Shown piece after piece: positions 18,414 through 26,872 of a stretch of 45,809 nucleotides of DNA. A model generated the notes under the pieces. It was given only the letters and a program-made list of their open reading frames with translations, did no database searches and was not told where the DNA came from. The stretch is from Bacteroidetes bacterium OLB12 (GTDB taxonomy: Bacteria > Bacteroidota > Bacteroidia > Cytophagales > Cyclobacteriaceae): contig LNFR01000076.1 in NCBI GenBank assembly GCA_001567185.1, positions 1-45,809 of the forward strand. The letters are read 5' to 3'. Numbering within the stretch: position 1 is the first letter of the stretch; each line of letters opens with the position of its first letter. The position numbers were made by a program, and so were the translations under genes.

Positions 18414-19225
18414 TGATTGGAAAGGAGTATGCAGTAGTAACCGGTGCGAGCAGCGGTCTGGGAAGAGCGTTCGCATTCGAGTTGGCTGGGCGTGGCAAAA
18501 ACCTGGTGCTGGTATCATTACCTGGCGAAGGGTTGCCCCGTTTAGCTGATCAACTAAAACCTTTTGCTATACGCGTGGTACATTATGAAACAGACCTTAC
18601 CTTGCATGAAAACGTGCACGCATTTACCAATTGGGTGAATAAGAACTTCCAGGTTTCCATACTTATCAACAATGCGGGTATGGGAGGCACCAGGCGTTTT
18701 CTGGAAGCAGATGTTGACTACATTAACAGGATTATTCAGCTGAACGTAATGTCCACTTCACTGATTACACGGGCATTACTTCCAAACCTCATACTCCAAC
18801 AGAAGGCTTACGTATTAAACGTGTCGAGTATGGCGGCATTCAGCCCCATGGGTTACAAAACAGTTTACCCCGCATCGAAGGCTTTCATCCATCACTTTAC
18901 TCGCGGTCTTTATCAGGAGTTGAAGAACACCAATGTATTCGTAAGTGTGGTAAATCCCGGCCCGATGAAAACCAATCATGACACCACCGAGCGAATCAAC
19001 CGGCAGGGTTGGTTGGGCAAACTGGGATTGTTACCTCCTGAAAAGGTTGCGGCCATTTCCATCAGGCAATTGCTGAAACGTGACACCATGATTATGTTGG
19101 GGTGGGGCAATAGCTTTAGTTGGCTACTGATGAAGATTATTCCAATATGGCTGCGTTTGCCCTTGCTTACAAAGGCAATTGAACGCGAAATCAAAACCTC
19201 CTCAAATTTGAAGAAAGCATGTTAG
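18410..19225 (+). CDS. Short-chain dehydrogenase/reductase
   Basis: 271 residues, classical SDR. Cofactor motif TGASSGLG at 11-18, NNAG at 87-90, and the catalytic Ser139/140, Tyr153 and Lys157 (YPASK). The C-terminal 40 residues carry a hydrophobic stretch (LLMKIIPIWLRLPLL) as in the membrane-attached DltE/steroid-type SDRs. Acts on an unknown, perhaps lipid, substrate. ATGA overlap with DUF6134 upstream, 7-bp overlap with the epimerase downstream. Confidence 0.9.
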   Translation: MMIGKEYAVVTGASSGLGRAFAFELAGRGKNLVLVSLPGEGLPRLADQLKPFAIRVVHYETDLTLHENVHAFTNWVNKNFQVSILINNAGMGGTRRFLEADVDYINRIIQLNVMSTSLITRALLPNLILQQKAYVLNVSSMAAFSPMGYKTVYPASKAFIHHFTRGLYQELKNTNVFVSVVNPGPMKTNHDTTERINRQGWLGKLGLLPPEKVAAISIRQLLKRDTMIMLGWGNSFSWLLMKIIPIWLRLPLLTKAIEREIKTSSNLKKAC

Positions 19226-20196
19226 TGTTGGTAACAGGTGCCAACGGGTTGCTTGGAGCCAACACGGTAGCTGTTCTGGCCGGTATGGGTATTCCTGTGC
19301 GGGGTTTTTTGCGAGATACAAAACGTTATCCGCTTGCGCCCATGCCAGGCGTAAAATTGGTTGAGGGCGATATTACATACGCAGATTCTGTGTTGCAAGC
19401 CATGCAGGGGTGTACCCATGTTATTCATACGGCCGCTCTTACAAGGCAAGATGAGTTTGCTGAGGAATACTACCGGGTGAATGTGGAAGGTACCCGCCAT
19501 GTAGCAGAAGCCGCACGCCAGTGTGGAGTGCAACGGGTGGTATGGGTAAGCACTGCCAACACAATTGGGTTTGGCACCAAGCAGCAACCGGGCCACGAAG
19601 ATAAAGCCATGAATGATGTATTCCTGCAATCGCCCTATGCGTACAGCAAGTGGTTGGCTGAACAATGGGTAATCCGGTATGCAGCTGATCTTGATTATGT
19701 AATCGTTAATCCCACATTCATGCTTGGCCCTTATGATGTGCAGCCCGGTTCGGGCAAGGTAATCCAGATGGTGCGCAACAAGCGTATAGTGTGGTACCCA
19801 CCCGGAGGAAAAAACTTTGTGCATGTACAAGATGTGGCACATGCATTAGTAGCAGCAATGCAAAGAGGTGTGCGTGGCGAGCGTTACCTGGCGAGCAACG
19901 AAAACCTTACGTATCGTGAGTTCTTTGCAAAGGTAGCGCGTCATTCTACTGCACGCCATCAACTCGTGCCTGCCCCCGGCTGGTTGATAGAGTTGGCCGG
20001 AAAGGTGGGCGATCTGTTACGCTCCTTTGGTATTCGATCCGCACTTTCTTCTGCCAATGCGCAGATCTTGTGCGTACGGAACTTTTACACAAATGCAAAA
20101 TCCATTCAGGATCTGAATTTGAGCTATCGGAGCACCGATTATGCCATACACGATGCCGTGGCTTGGTGGAAGGAGCAAGAGCTGGGCTTTAGTTAG
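19219..20196 (+). CDS. NAD-dependent epimerase/dehydratase (extended SDR)
   Basis: 325 residues, Rossmann fold with VTGANGLLG (TGxxGxxG at 6-13), VSTAN, and the active-site YxxxK at Tyr140-Lys144. The best resemblance is to dihydroflavonol-4-reductase-like and hopanoid HpnA-like sugar or sterol dehydrogenases. It starts inside the SDR 3' end, so the three genes form one coupled operon. The pairing of two oxidoreductases with an exported DUF6134 protein suggests a small lipid- or polyketide-modifying pathway, but no product can be named. Confidence 0.88.
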   Translation: MLVLVTGANGLLGANTVAVLAGMGIPVRGFLRDTKRYPLAPMPGVKLVEGDITYADSVLQAMQGCTHVIHTAALTRQDEFAEEYYRVNVEGTRHVAEAARQCGVQRVVWVSTANTIGFGTKQQPGHEDKAMNDVFLQSPYAYSKWLAEQWVIRYAADLDYVIVNPTFMLGPYDVQPGSGKVIQMVRNKRIVWYPPGGKNFVHVQDVAHALVAAMQRGVRGERYLASNENLTYREFFAKVARHSTARHQLVPAPGWLIELAGKVGDLLRSFGIRSALSSANAQILCVRNFYTNAKSIQDLNLSYRSTDYAIHDAVAWWKEQELGFS

Positions 20197-20257
20197 TATT
20201 TGTGAAGGTTCGGTATAAACTATCTTCTTCATGTATGTTCCTTGTGGCTGTTTTATT

Positions 20258-20314
20258 GTCTCCCAATGTCACCGTGAAATTATCAGGAGTACTTTATCAA
20301 TCATTCGATGAGGT
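20258..20314 (+). pseudogene. Remnant of a CHU_C C-terminus
   Basis: Encodes SQCHREIIRSTLSIIR and a stop, one residue different from the last 16 residues of the protein at 21018-22977. Nothing upstream continues the frame. It is the left end of direct repeat A. Confidence 0.85.
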
Positions 20315-20343
20315 GTAACCCCGCTGGGGAAGACGGGTAAACA

Positions 20344-20379
20344 AAAAAGCCCGCATCCTTTTCGGCATGCGGGCTTCTT
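20344..20379. terminator. Bidirectional terminator in repeat A copy 1
   Basis: AGCCCGCA/TGCGGGCT stem (20348-20376) with an A-run before and a T-rich tail after; duplicate of the one at 23009-23042. Confidence 0.8.
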
Positions 20380-20396
20380 AAAAGAGATTCTATTTT

Positions 20397-20442
20397 TTAG
20401 TTTGGCTTGGTAGCCTCAGGCTTTGGCGTTACTCCCAACTTC
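20397..20442 (-). pseudogene. Remnant of the ompH 3' end
   Basis: Minus strand encodes LGVTPKPEATKPN and a stop, identical to the end of the ompH gene at 23066. Nothing else of ompH is present. Confidence 0.88.
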
Positions 20443-20445
20443 GCC

Positions 20446-20728
20446 CAAGCTGGTGTTCTTCACCAGCTTGCATTCTAATCATTATTTTTTTTCCCAGCGG
20501 AGTCGCTGCCTCCGGTCTCCATCTAACCAAACATTTTACAATCACAAATTACAAAATCTTTTGCCCCTTGTTATTGTTGGTCGTTGACCAACAAATTGCC
20601 GCGCCATCAAAACTTAAATGCCCCTTAACCGTTGCGTGTCAACCACTCACCAACATCAACTATGGTATTACCATCCGTTATCAACTTTCATCATGCACGT
20701 TGGAGAAGAACTCTAAACATGGTAAAGG
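20446..20728. other. Non-coding stretch with strong hairpins
   Basis: No gene seen. It contains a perfect 10-bp inverted repeat CAAGCTGGTG/CACCAGCTTG (20446-20470), an inverted copy of GACTCCGCTGGGAA (20491-20504), and a perfect 9-bp hairpin TTGTTGGTC/GACCAACAA with a 3-base loop (20574-20594). Confidence 0.7.
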
Positions 20729-20919
20729 ACGGCACAAGCGGGACGCTTGCGCCTGATTGGGTGTTCACTTGTTTCAAAGGTTGTTGGTGAGCCACTCGCG
20801 CACCTTCACACAACACCAACAAAGGCGGAGGGAAGGGAGTGGTTTAAGCTGGGTTTAAGCACGCGGAGTCCCTGCCTGCCGCAGGCAAGCCCGAAACGGG
20901 AGACTCCGCTGGGAAGAAA
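20729..20919. repeat. 190-bp dispersed hairpin-rich repeat, copy 2
   Basis: Same sequence and orientation as 17484-17673. Here it lies 100 bp upstream of the CHU_C gene and ends with GACTCCGCTGGGAA (20902-20915), which pairs with its inverted copy at 20491-20504. Confidence 0.9.
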
Positions 20920-21017
20920 CGCGGAGCCCCGGCATCCTGCAAGCAACTCCAAACCGGGAACCTCCGCTGGGAAGGAAACTTTTTTTGTATCTTTTAAAAA
21001 ATTTAATCTTAGCATTC

Positions 21018-22977
21018 ATGGGGATCATTAAGGTACTTCTTACTGCTGCTCTCGTATTCAAACTCGCCAGTTCATCATGCCAGCCTGATCCCTTTATCTG
21101 GACAAAGATTTTCAAGAGCAATGTTGGTGCTACAGTTTCTGATATTGCAGTTGATACTGAAAATCGGTACGTGTTTGTTGGATCTTTTAGTACATCTCTT
21201 GAAGTAGATCAGTATAGCTTTCAATCCCGTGGTTTATCTGATTTGTTTATTGCGATGACCGATTCCACAGGCAAGGTTATGTGGATGAAGCATTGGGGTG
21301 GAATTTATGGAGACGGCCAGGTTTTTGTCGAGACAGACCAAAACAACAATATTTACGTTTCCGGATATTTCTTAACCTCTACTTTGGTTGAGAATCAGCT
21401 TATAGAAGTCAATGGAGGTGGAACCTTCATCGCTAAAATGAACTCCTCCGGTAATCTAAGTTGGGTTAAAACCCTTGGCCCCTATTGTCAACTGATGGAA
21501 ATCAAAGTTAATAAAGACGGAGCCTTTGGGATTGCCGGATTTTATGGTGGTGCGGTTGATTTTGGTGGGATTGTTAGCGACAATTCGAACATGCTTCAAA
21601 ACTCAATTTTTTTTTGCAAGCTATACCACTGAAGGAGAATTGAATTGGATAAAATCTCCTGAAAGCAATTCCAGGTATCTGAGTGATCTGCAAAATAGCG
21701 TCAACATAATCGACTTTGATGATCATGGAAATTTATTTGGGGCAATCATTTTTGAAAATGATTTAACAATAGACGAGGCTGTTTATCACGGGAAAAAGTT
21801 TGCTTATAATTATTTGTTTCTAAGAATTGATAAGACGGGTGCATCCAATGTGGGAAAGGTTGCCACAATGAAGGACTATGTTCCACCGCCTGATCCGTCC
21901 ATTTCTCCGGGTGGAGTTTTAATTCCTGGCGGAGGCGATGTAGATTCGGAAGGAAATTTGTCGCTTACGGGATTTTATTATGGCAAGCTTGAATTCCCTG
22001 ACTTCAAATTGGTACACACGAATCCGCCTTCGGTTCCCAACAGCTTAGTAAGTGACCTGTTTGTACTTCGTTTTAATAGTTCTTTTGAGTTGGTGTGGGC
22101 AATGTCTTTTAACGACTATGCCGCTCATGGCAAACTCACCATTGGGAACGATAATCAACTAGTCGTGTCTGGGGTTTGTGGAGCCGGTTTAATAAACGGC
22201 TGTCAGGTTAATGCCGGGTTGTTCGTGATGAACTTAAGCAAAGAAGGCCAGATTACCCGCGTTGCAAACATGGGGCAGAGATGGGAGGGTACCTACAACA
22301 CATCCACACTCGATAAAAAAAATAATTTGCTCATCAGTGGCATAATCGGAGTTTTTGAGGACTTTGATTCAAAAAATAATTTACAACCTCTTGAGTCAAG
22401 TGGGTTTGCTGGAAAATATAAACTTGGTGACTTAACAACATCAACTGCGATGATTCCCATTATCACCTCTAAAAAGGTATGCATCTATCGCGATAGTATT
22501 ACCCTCCATGCTACACCAATTAAGAATGTTTCGAGCTACCTTTGGGAACTTTATACTGGTGAGGAAAAGAAAGTATTTAACACTTCTTTTGCCACATTGA
22601 AGACACCAGTAAGTGATGTGCCGGGTACGGGTGAATTTTTCGCCAGAGTAAAAGGATTCTCTGCGTGCCAACAATTGGAGTTTTCTGAAGCCTCATTTTT
22701 TCGTATTCCGCCTCATGATTTTTCTGAACCTTTGACGATACCAAATGTAATCACCCCAAATAATGGTGATGCTAAAAATGATACGTTTAAACTCCCTGCT
22801 GCCTTATCCGATGCAACCGTAAATGTTCTTAATCGATGGGGGAATGTTGTTTATTCTTCGAATGCATATCAAAATGATTGGGATGGAAAAGACCTCACAA
22901 CGGGTGTTTATTTTGTTACGGTGAAGTCTCAATGTCAGCGTGAAATTATCAGGAGTACTTTATCAATCATTCGATGA
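21018..22977 (+). CDS. Secreted T9SS type-B (CHU_C) beta-propeller-like protein (frameshifted)
   Basis: 652 residues when joined. Signal peptide, then repeated blades with the pattern D..NNIYVSGYF / NGNLSWVKTLG / D..GNL..TGFYYG, as in SBBP-type beta-propellers. An Ig-like or PKD-like region follows, then the gliding-motility C-terminal domain: PNVITPNNGDAKNDTFKLP, NRWGNVVYSS, DWDGKDLTTGVYFV. The type IX system would export and attach it. The frame breaks in a run of nine T (21607-21615) where eight would keep it open. Start ATG at 21018 begins the signal peptide. It sits between direct repeats and is the clearest accessory gene here. Confidence 0.88.
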
Positions 22978-23111
22978 GGTGTAACTCCGCTGGGAAGGAC
23001 TGGTAAACAAAAAAAGCCCGCATCCTTTTCAGCATGCGGGCTCCTTTAGTGATTGATTCTATTTTTTAGTTTGGCTTGGTAGCCTCAGGCTTTGGCGTTA
23101 CTCCCAACTTC
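22928..23111. repeat. Direct repeat A, copy 2
   Basis: The intact context of the repeat: the end of the CHU_C gene, the terminator and the end of ompH. See 20258-20442. Confidence 0.92.
23009..23042. terminator. Bidirectional terminator between the CHU_C gene and ompH
   Basis: AGCCCGCAT/ATGCGGGCT stem with a 10-base loop, flanked by seven A on one side and a T-rich stretch on the other. It serves both convergent genes. Confidence 0.85.
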
Positions 23112-23609
23112 TTCAACACCAGGTTAGAGATGTTGTATTTCTCATCGCTGTAAAGCACAATGTCTTCGCCACTGCCCATTAATTGCGGATTAAGAATAAA
23201 TGAATATCCGTTTTCTTTTGCCACATCTTCAATGGCCTTACCTACTTTTTTGAATACTGGGTCCATCAACGCATTTTGTTTGTTACCCAACGAGGTTTGT
23301 GCATCCTGTTGAAATTTCTGAATGCTTTCCTGTAAGCCTTGCAACTCGCGTTCTTTATCTGCTTTAATTGCATCGGGTGTAGTAGCCGGCATGCCCTGGT
23401 AGGCGCGCAGCTTGGTTTCAAACTCGGTGCTCTTTGCCTTCAACTGGTTTTCCAATTGGGTGCCGTGTGTCTTTAATTCATTTTCAATTTGTTTGAATTC
23501 AGGCATCTGGCTAAAAATATAATTCCAATCGGCATAGCCGATCTTTTGCGTTTCCTGGGCATTGGCGCTAAGGGTGCTGCGCAAACAGTAGTACTAACAG
23601 TGTTCTCAT
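23066..23609 (-). CDS. OmpH/Skp-family periplasmic chaperone, first paralogue (frameshifted)
   Basis: Skp-type chaperone that holds unfolded outer-membrane proteins in the periplasm. Signature IGYADWNYIFSQMPEF, then a long coiled coil (residues 45-125) and an ending with NGYSFILNP. The frame from 23584 lacks a signal peptide; ATG at 23609 in another frame gives MRTLLVLLFA, and removing one base near 23578-23584 joins them into 180 residues with cleavage after ANA. Follows its paralogue by 11 bp. Confidence 0.9.
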
Positions 23610-23620
23610 TTTTGGTTTAT

Positions 23621-24151
23621 TTATTTTACTTTATCGTTGGGGTCTCCCAGACCTAATTCTTCTAATATAAAATCGGTATAGTCGTGTCGTGGATCGGTAT
23701 ATACCATCACCAATTCTGATTTATCGAACAGAAAGGCAAGGCGGTTTGCTTTACATACTTTTTCAACGGCATCGAATATTTTATCCTGCAAAGGTTTAAT
23801 CAATTCTTGTTTTTTCAAAAAGTAAAGGCCTTTGTATCCAAAAACCTTTGTTTGATAGTCTTTTGCCTCTTTCTCTTTCTTTTTTATCTCATCCAGGCGC
23901 TCCGTTTTCATGGCCTCGGTAAGCAAAACCTGCTCGGCCTGGTAGCTGCGGTAAAGGGCCTCTACTTTTGCCTGCATTTCTTCTACTTCCTTTTGCCATG
24001 CAGCCGCAAGCTGATCTATTTCGCCTTGCGCCTTGCTGTATTCGGGTAATTTGCTCAGCACATACTCCGAATCGAAATATCCGAACTTCTGTGCATTGAC
24101 AAAATTCAGGCCGAAAAACGAGAGGCAGGCTATGGTGATTAAAATCCTCAT
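23621..24151 (-). CDS. OmpH/Skp-family periplasmic chaperone, second paralogue
   Basis: 176 residues, signal peptide ending VNA, then FGYFDSEYVLSKLPEY, a Lys/Glu-rich coiled coil, and FLFDKSELVMVYTDP. Only about 3 bp after bamA, so co-expressed with the outer-membrane assembly pore it feeds. Two tandem ompH genes behind bamA is the usual Bacteroidota arrangement. Confidence 0.93.
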   Translation of the reverse strand: MRILITIACLSFFGLNFVNAQKFGYFDSEYVLSKLPEYSKAQGEIDQLAAAWQKEVEEMQAKVEALYRSYQAEQVLLTEAMKTERLDEIKKKEKEAKDYQTKVFGYKGLYFLKKQELIKPLQDKIFDAVEKVCKANRLAFLFDKSELVMVYTDPRHDYTDFILEELGLGDPNDKVK

Positions 24152-24154
24152 TTT

Positions 24155-26863
24155 TTATCTGATTTGCTGGCCTATGGTGAAGTGGAATTGAGATCCGCTC
24201 TTATCCGTAGCCCCCGGCAGGCGATCGAATCCATAAGCCCAGTTAAGGCCTATTAACCCGAAAGCCGGCATAAAGATACGTGCACCAACCCCGGCCGATT
24301 TATACAGGTTAAACGGATTAAAATCGCGGTAATTGTTCCAGTTGTTTCCGGCTTCTGTAAACAAAAAGCCATAAATAGTTGCGGATTGACCGGTAGTTAC
24401 CGGGTAACGCAATTCCATTCCAAACTTGTTGTACACAATTCCGCCTTCAATACCATCCAATTGCTGAGTTCCCCGCAGTGCATACAAAGGTGGCGTAACC
24501 GAATTGTTCGCATAGCCCCTCAACCCTATTATATCCTGACCCAACACAAACGAATTGAAGCCACCGGCCAAACCATCGCCACCTACTAAAAAGCGCTGGA
24601 ACGGCCCAGGGCCCAGGGCTCTATCATACGTACCAATAAATCCTAAGTGCGCTTTTGTTTCCAACACTAAGCTGCGGCCGTCTGGTTTCTGGCTGCCCAA
24701 TAGCTTCAGATAGAACTTGGCATCGAACATCCACTTGTGTAATTCAGTCCATTTGTATCGCTGATTGATGTCGGTATAATACGACTTATCGCGCCATTGC
24801 GAGTAGGGCGGGGTTAAGTTAACCGATAATGAAATAGTTGATCCGGATGAGGGATACATCGGATTATCGATGCTGTTTCGCGAAAGCGTAGTGTTGAACA
24901 TTATTTCATGGGTCTTACCCACTGCAGGAAGCGTGGTTGATCCAAAATAATTGCTGTACCTGTAAACTAAATAAGACAATGAATGAGTGAGTGAAAAATA
25001 GTTATCGGGCCACTCTAACCTGCGACCAAACCCAAGGGTAATACCACTTTGTTTTAAGGACGTGTTATCGGTAAATTCCCATCGTGCATTAGCCAGGCGC
25101 GATATCGAGTGGTTTAAACTTACCGTTAATGAATTGGGTCTGCGTCCTCCCAGCCACGGCTCGGTAAATGATAAACTATAACTCTGAAACGACCGGCCAT
25201 TGGCCTGCGCCCTTAACGATAATCGTTGGCCATCGCCCACAGGTAGGGGCCGCCACTTATCAAAATGCGGCACGTTACGGATAGAAAAATTGTTAAACGA
25301 AAGGCCTACGGTACCTACAAAGCCGTAATAGCCACCCCACCCTCCGGAAAGTTCAATCTGGTCGTTGGATTGTTCCTCTACTTTCCACTCGATATCAACC
25401 GTTCCATCGGCAGGATTGGGTCGTATATCCTGTGCAATTTTTTGTGGGTTGAAGTAACCCATTTGCGAAAGCATTTGCTGCGTGCGGATAAGGTCTGATC
25501 TTCTGAATTTCTGACCGGGTATCGTGCTTAGTTCCCTGCGAATTACATGGTCGCTGGTGCGTTCATTTCCGCTGATTAATACTTCATCAATAGTGGCCTG
25601 GTCGCCTTCGTGGATGCGCATTTCTACATCAATGGAATCGCCCACAACAGCTACTTCGATTGGGCGCACCTGAAAAAACAAATAGCCATCGTCCATGTAC
25701 AAGCCGCTGATGTCCGCGCCTTTCGGATTAAAGGTGGTTTTCTTTTCAAGTAACTCACTGTTATACACATCGCCTTTGTTGATGTCCAGAATTTTGTTAA
25801 GTGTATTCGAGCTGTGTACATAATTACCTACCCAGGTAATGTTGCGGAAGTAATACTTTCGGCCTTCGTACACTTTGATTTTTACATCAATGTTAGATTT
25901 ATCGAAGTTAACAATCGTATCCGCCAGAATCTCGGCATCGCGATAGCCGAGTGAGTTGTAGTAACTTATCAGTTTTGCTTTGTCTTCTTCAAATTCGGTG
26001 CGAATGAATTTTGAGCCTGCAAACACATTCAGTTTTACATTCTTATTCAGGAATTCTTTTACATCGCGGGGGGTTAATTTGCGGCTGGAGTCCAGCGCGG
26101 GTTTTACCTTCGATGGTTTAAAGTCCAACACTTCGGCCAGCAGGGCACGGTGCAATGACATGCGTGGCCGTTCGTGTGTCTTCTTTAGCTTGCGTTTTAA
26201 TTTTGCAGCCGCCACATCATGGTTGCCCTCTATGTGAATAGCATTGATTTTTACTTTCGATTTCAGATCTACATCAATCCGCAACCGCACATTTCCCCGG
26301 TTAAGGGTATCTGTTTCCGGAACTACTTTTACCACGGTGTTCAGAAATCCCTTTTTTACAAAATGCTTTTTAACAGAAAGTTCGGTATTGCGCATGGTGG
26401 CATCATTTACAATCTTGCCCCGTATTAATTTCAGGTCTTCTTTCAGCGAAGATTGCCGGCCTTTGCTTATCCCCACAAAGTAAAAATCGTTCAGGCGCGG
26501 GCGTTCGGTTAATGCGATTACCAGGTAAACCTCGTTGCCTTCTATCTTTTGTACGGATATCGTAGCATCGCCAATTAAGCCATGTTTCCAGAGTTTGCGA
26601 ATGGCTCCTGAAATTCCATCGCCCGGAATTTTAATTTTATCACCAATCTTTAATCCGGTAAGCGACACCATGGCGTTTTTATCCAACAGGCTGAGTCCCG
26701 TTACTTCAATTCCGGCTATAATATATTCCTGCGGGGCTGCGTAGTTCAGGTTGTTTTCAGTAAGTTCTTGCGTGGTTGTTTGCGTTCGGTTTCTAAACTG
26801 GGCTTCGGCCTGTTTGCTCATCCACAAACACAGTACAACAACACAAAGTAAAATTCTCTTCAT
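24155..26863 (-). CDS. bamA: Outer-membrane protein assembly factor BamA
   Basis: Omp85 pore that folds beta-barrel proteins into the outer membrane. 902 residues: signal peptide (to AEA), five POTRA domains (about 45-480; e.g. IAGIEVTGLSLLDKNAM, VLISGNERTSDHVIRREL), and a 16-strand barrel starting IELSGGWGGYYG. The barrel contains the VGGDGLAGG-type loop 6 equivalent, and the protein ends FHFTIGQQIR. It is larger than E. coli BamA (810), as normal in Bacteroidota. The uppS stop is 9 bp upstream. Confidence 0.96.
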   Translation of the reverse strand: MKRILLCVVVLCLWMSKQAEAQFRNRTQTTTQELTENNLNYAAPQEYIIAGIEVTGLSLLDKNAMVSLTGLKIGDKIKIPGDGISGAIRKLWKHGLIGDATISVQKIEGNEVYLVIALTERPRLNDFYFVGISKGRQSSLKEDLKLIRGKIVNDATMRNTELSVKKHFVKKGFLNTVVKVVPETDTLNRGNVRLRIDVDLKSKVKINAIHIEGNHDVAAAKLKRKLKKTHERPRMSLHRALLAEVLDFKPSKVKPALDSSRKLTPRDVKEFLNKNVKLNVFAGSKFIRTEFEEDKAKLISYYNSLGYRDAEILADTIVNFDKSNIDVKIKVYEGRKYYFRNITWVGNYVHSSNTLNKILDINKGDVYNSELLEKKTTFNPKGADISGLYMDDGYLFFQVRPIEVAVVGDSIDVEMRIHEGDQATIDEVLISGNERTSDHVIRRELSTIPGQKFRRSDLIRTQQMLSQMGYFNPQKIAQDIRPNPADGTVDIEWKVEEQSNDQIELSGGWGGYYGFVGTVGLSFNNFSIRNVPHFDKWRPLPVGDGQRLSLRAQANGRSFQSYSLSFTEPWLGGRRPNSLTVSLNHSISRLANARWEFTDNTSLKQSGITLGFGRRLEWPDNYFSLTHSLSYLVYRYSNYFGSTTLPAVGKTHEIMFNTTLSRNSIDNPMYPSSGSTISLSVNLTPPYSQWRDKSYYTDINQRYKWTELHKWMFDAKFYLKLLGSQKPDGRSLVLETKAHLGFIGTYDRALGPGPFQRFLVGGDGLAGGFNSFVLGQDIIGLRGYANNSVTPPLYALRGTQQLDGIEGGIVYNKFGMELRYPVTTGQSATIYGFLFTEAGNNWNNYRDFNPFNLYKSAGVGARIFMPAFGLIGLNWAYGFDRLPGATDKSGSQFHFTIGQQIR

Positions 26864-26872
26864 TGGGATTTA

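Larger units (their letters stand above)
20258..20442. repeat. Direct repeat A, copy 1 (185 bp)
   Basis: About 90% identical to 22928-23111. It carries the last 16 codons of a CHU_C gene, a terminator, and the last 15 or so codons of ompH, ending abruptly at CCCAACTTC. The second copy continues into the complete ompH; this one switches to unrelated sequence. Confidence 0.92.

Noticed and set aside
19222-19842. 206-codon ORF opposite the epimerase gene
   Set aside because: Antisense shadow of a gene with clear SDR motifs; the translation is low-complexity His/Cys/Ile-rich with no family pattern.
17311-21017. Phage, integrase, transposase or tRNA attachment site near the repeats
   Set aside because: No recombinase, phage gene or tRNA-like cloverleaf was seen; the duplication can be explained by homologous recombination.
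20747-21031. 94-codon ORF before the CHU_C gene
   Set aside because: Same repeat-derived sequence as at 17500-17670; no coding support.
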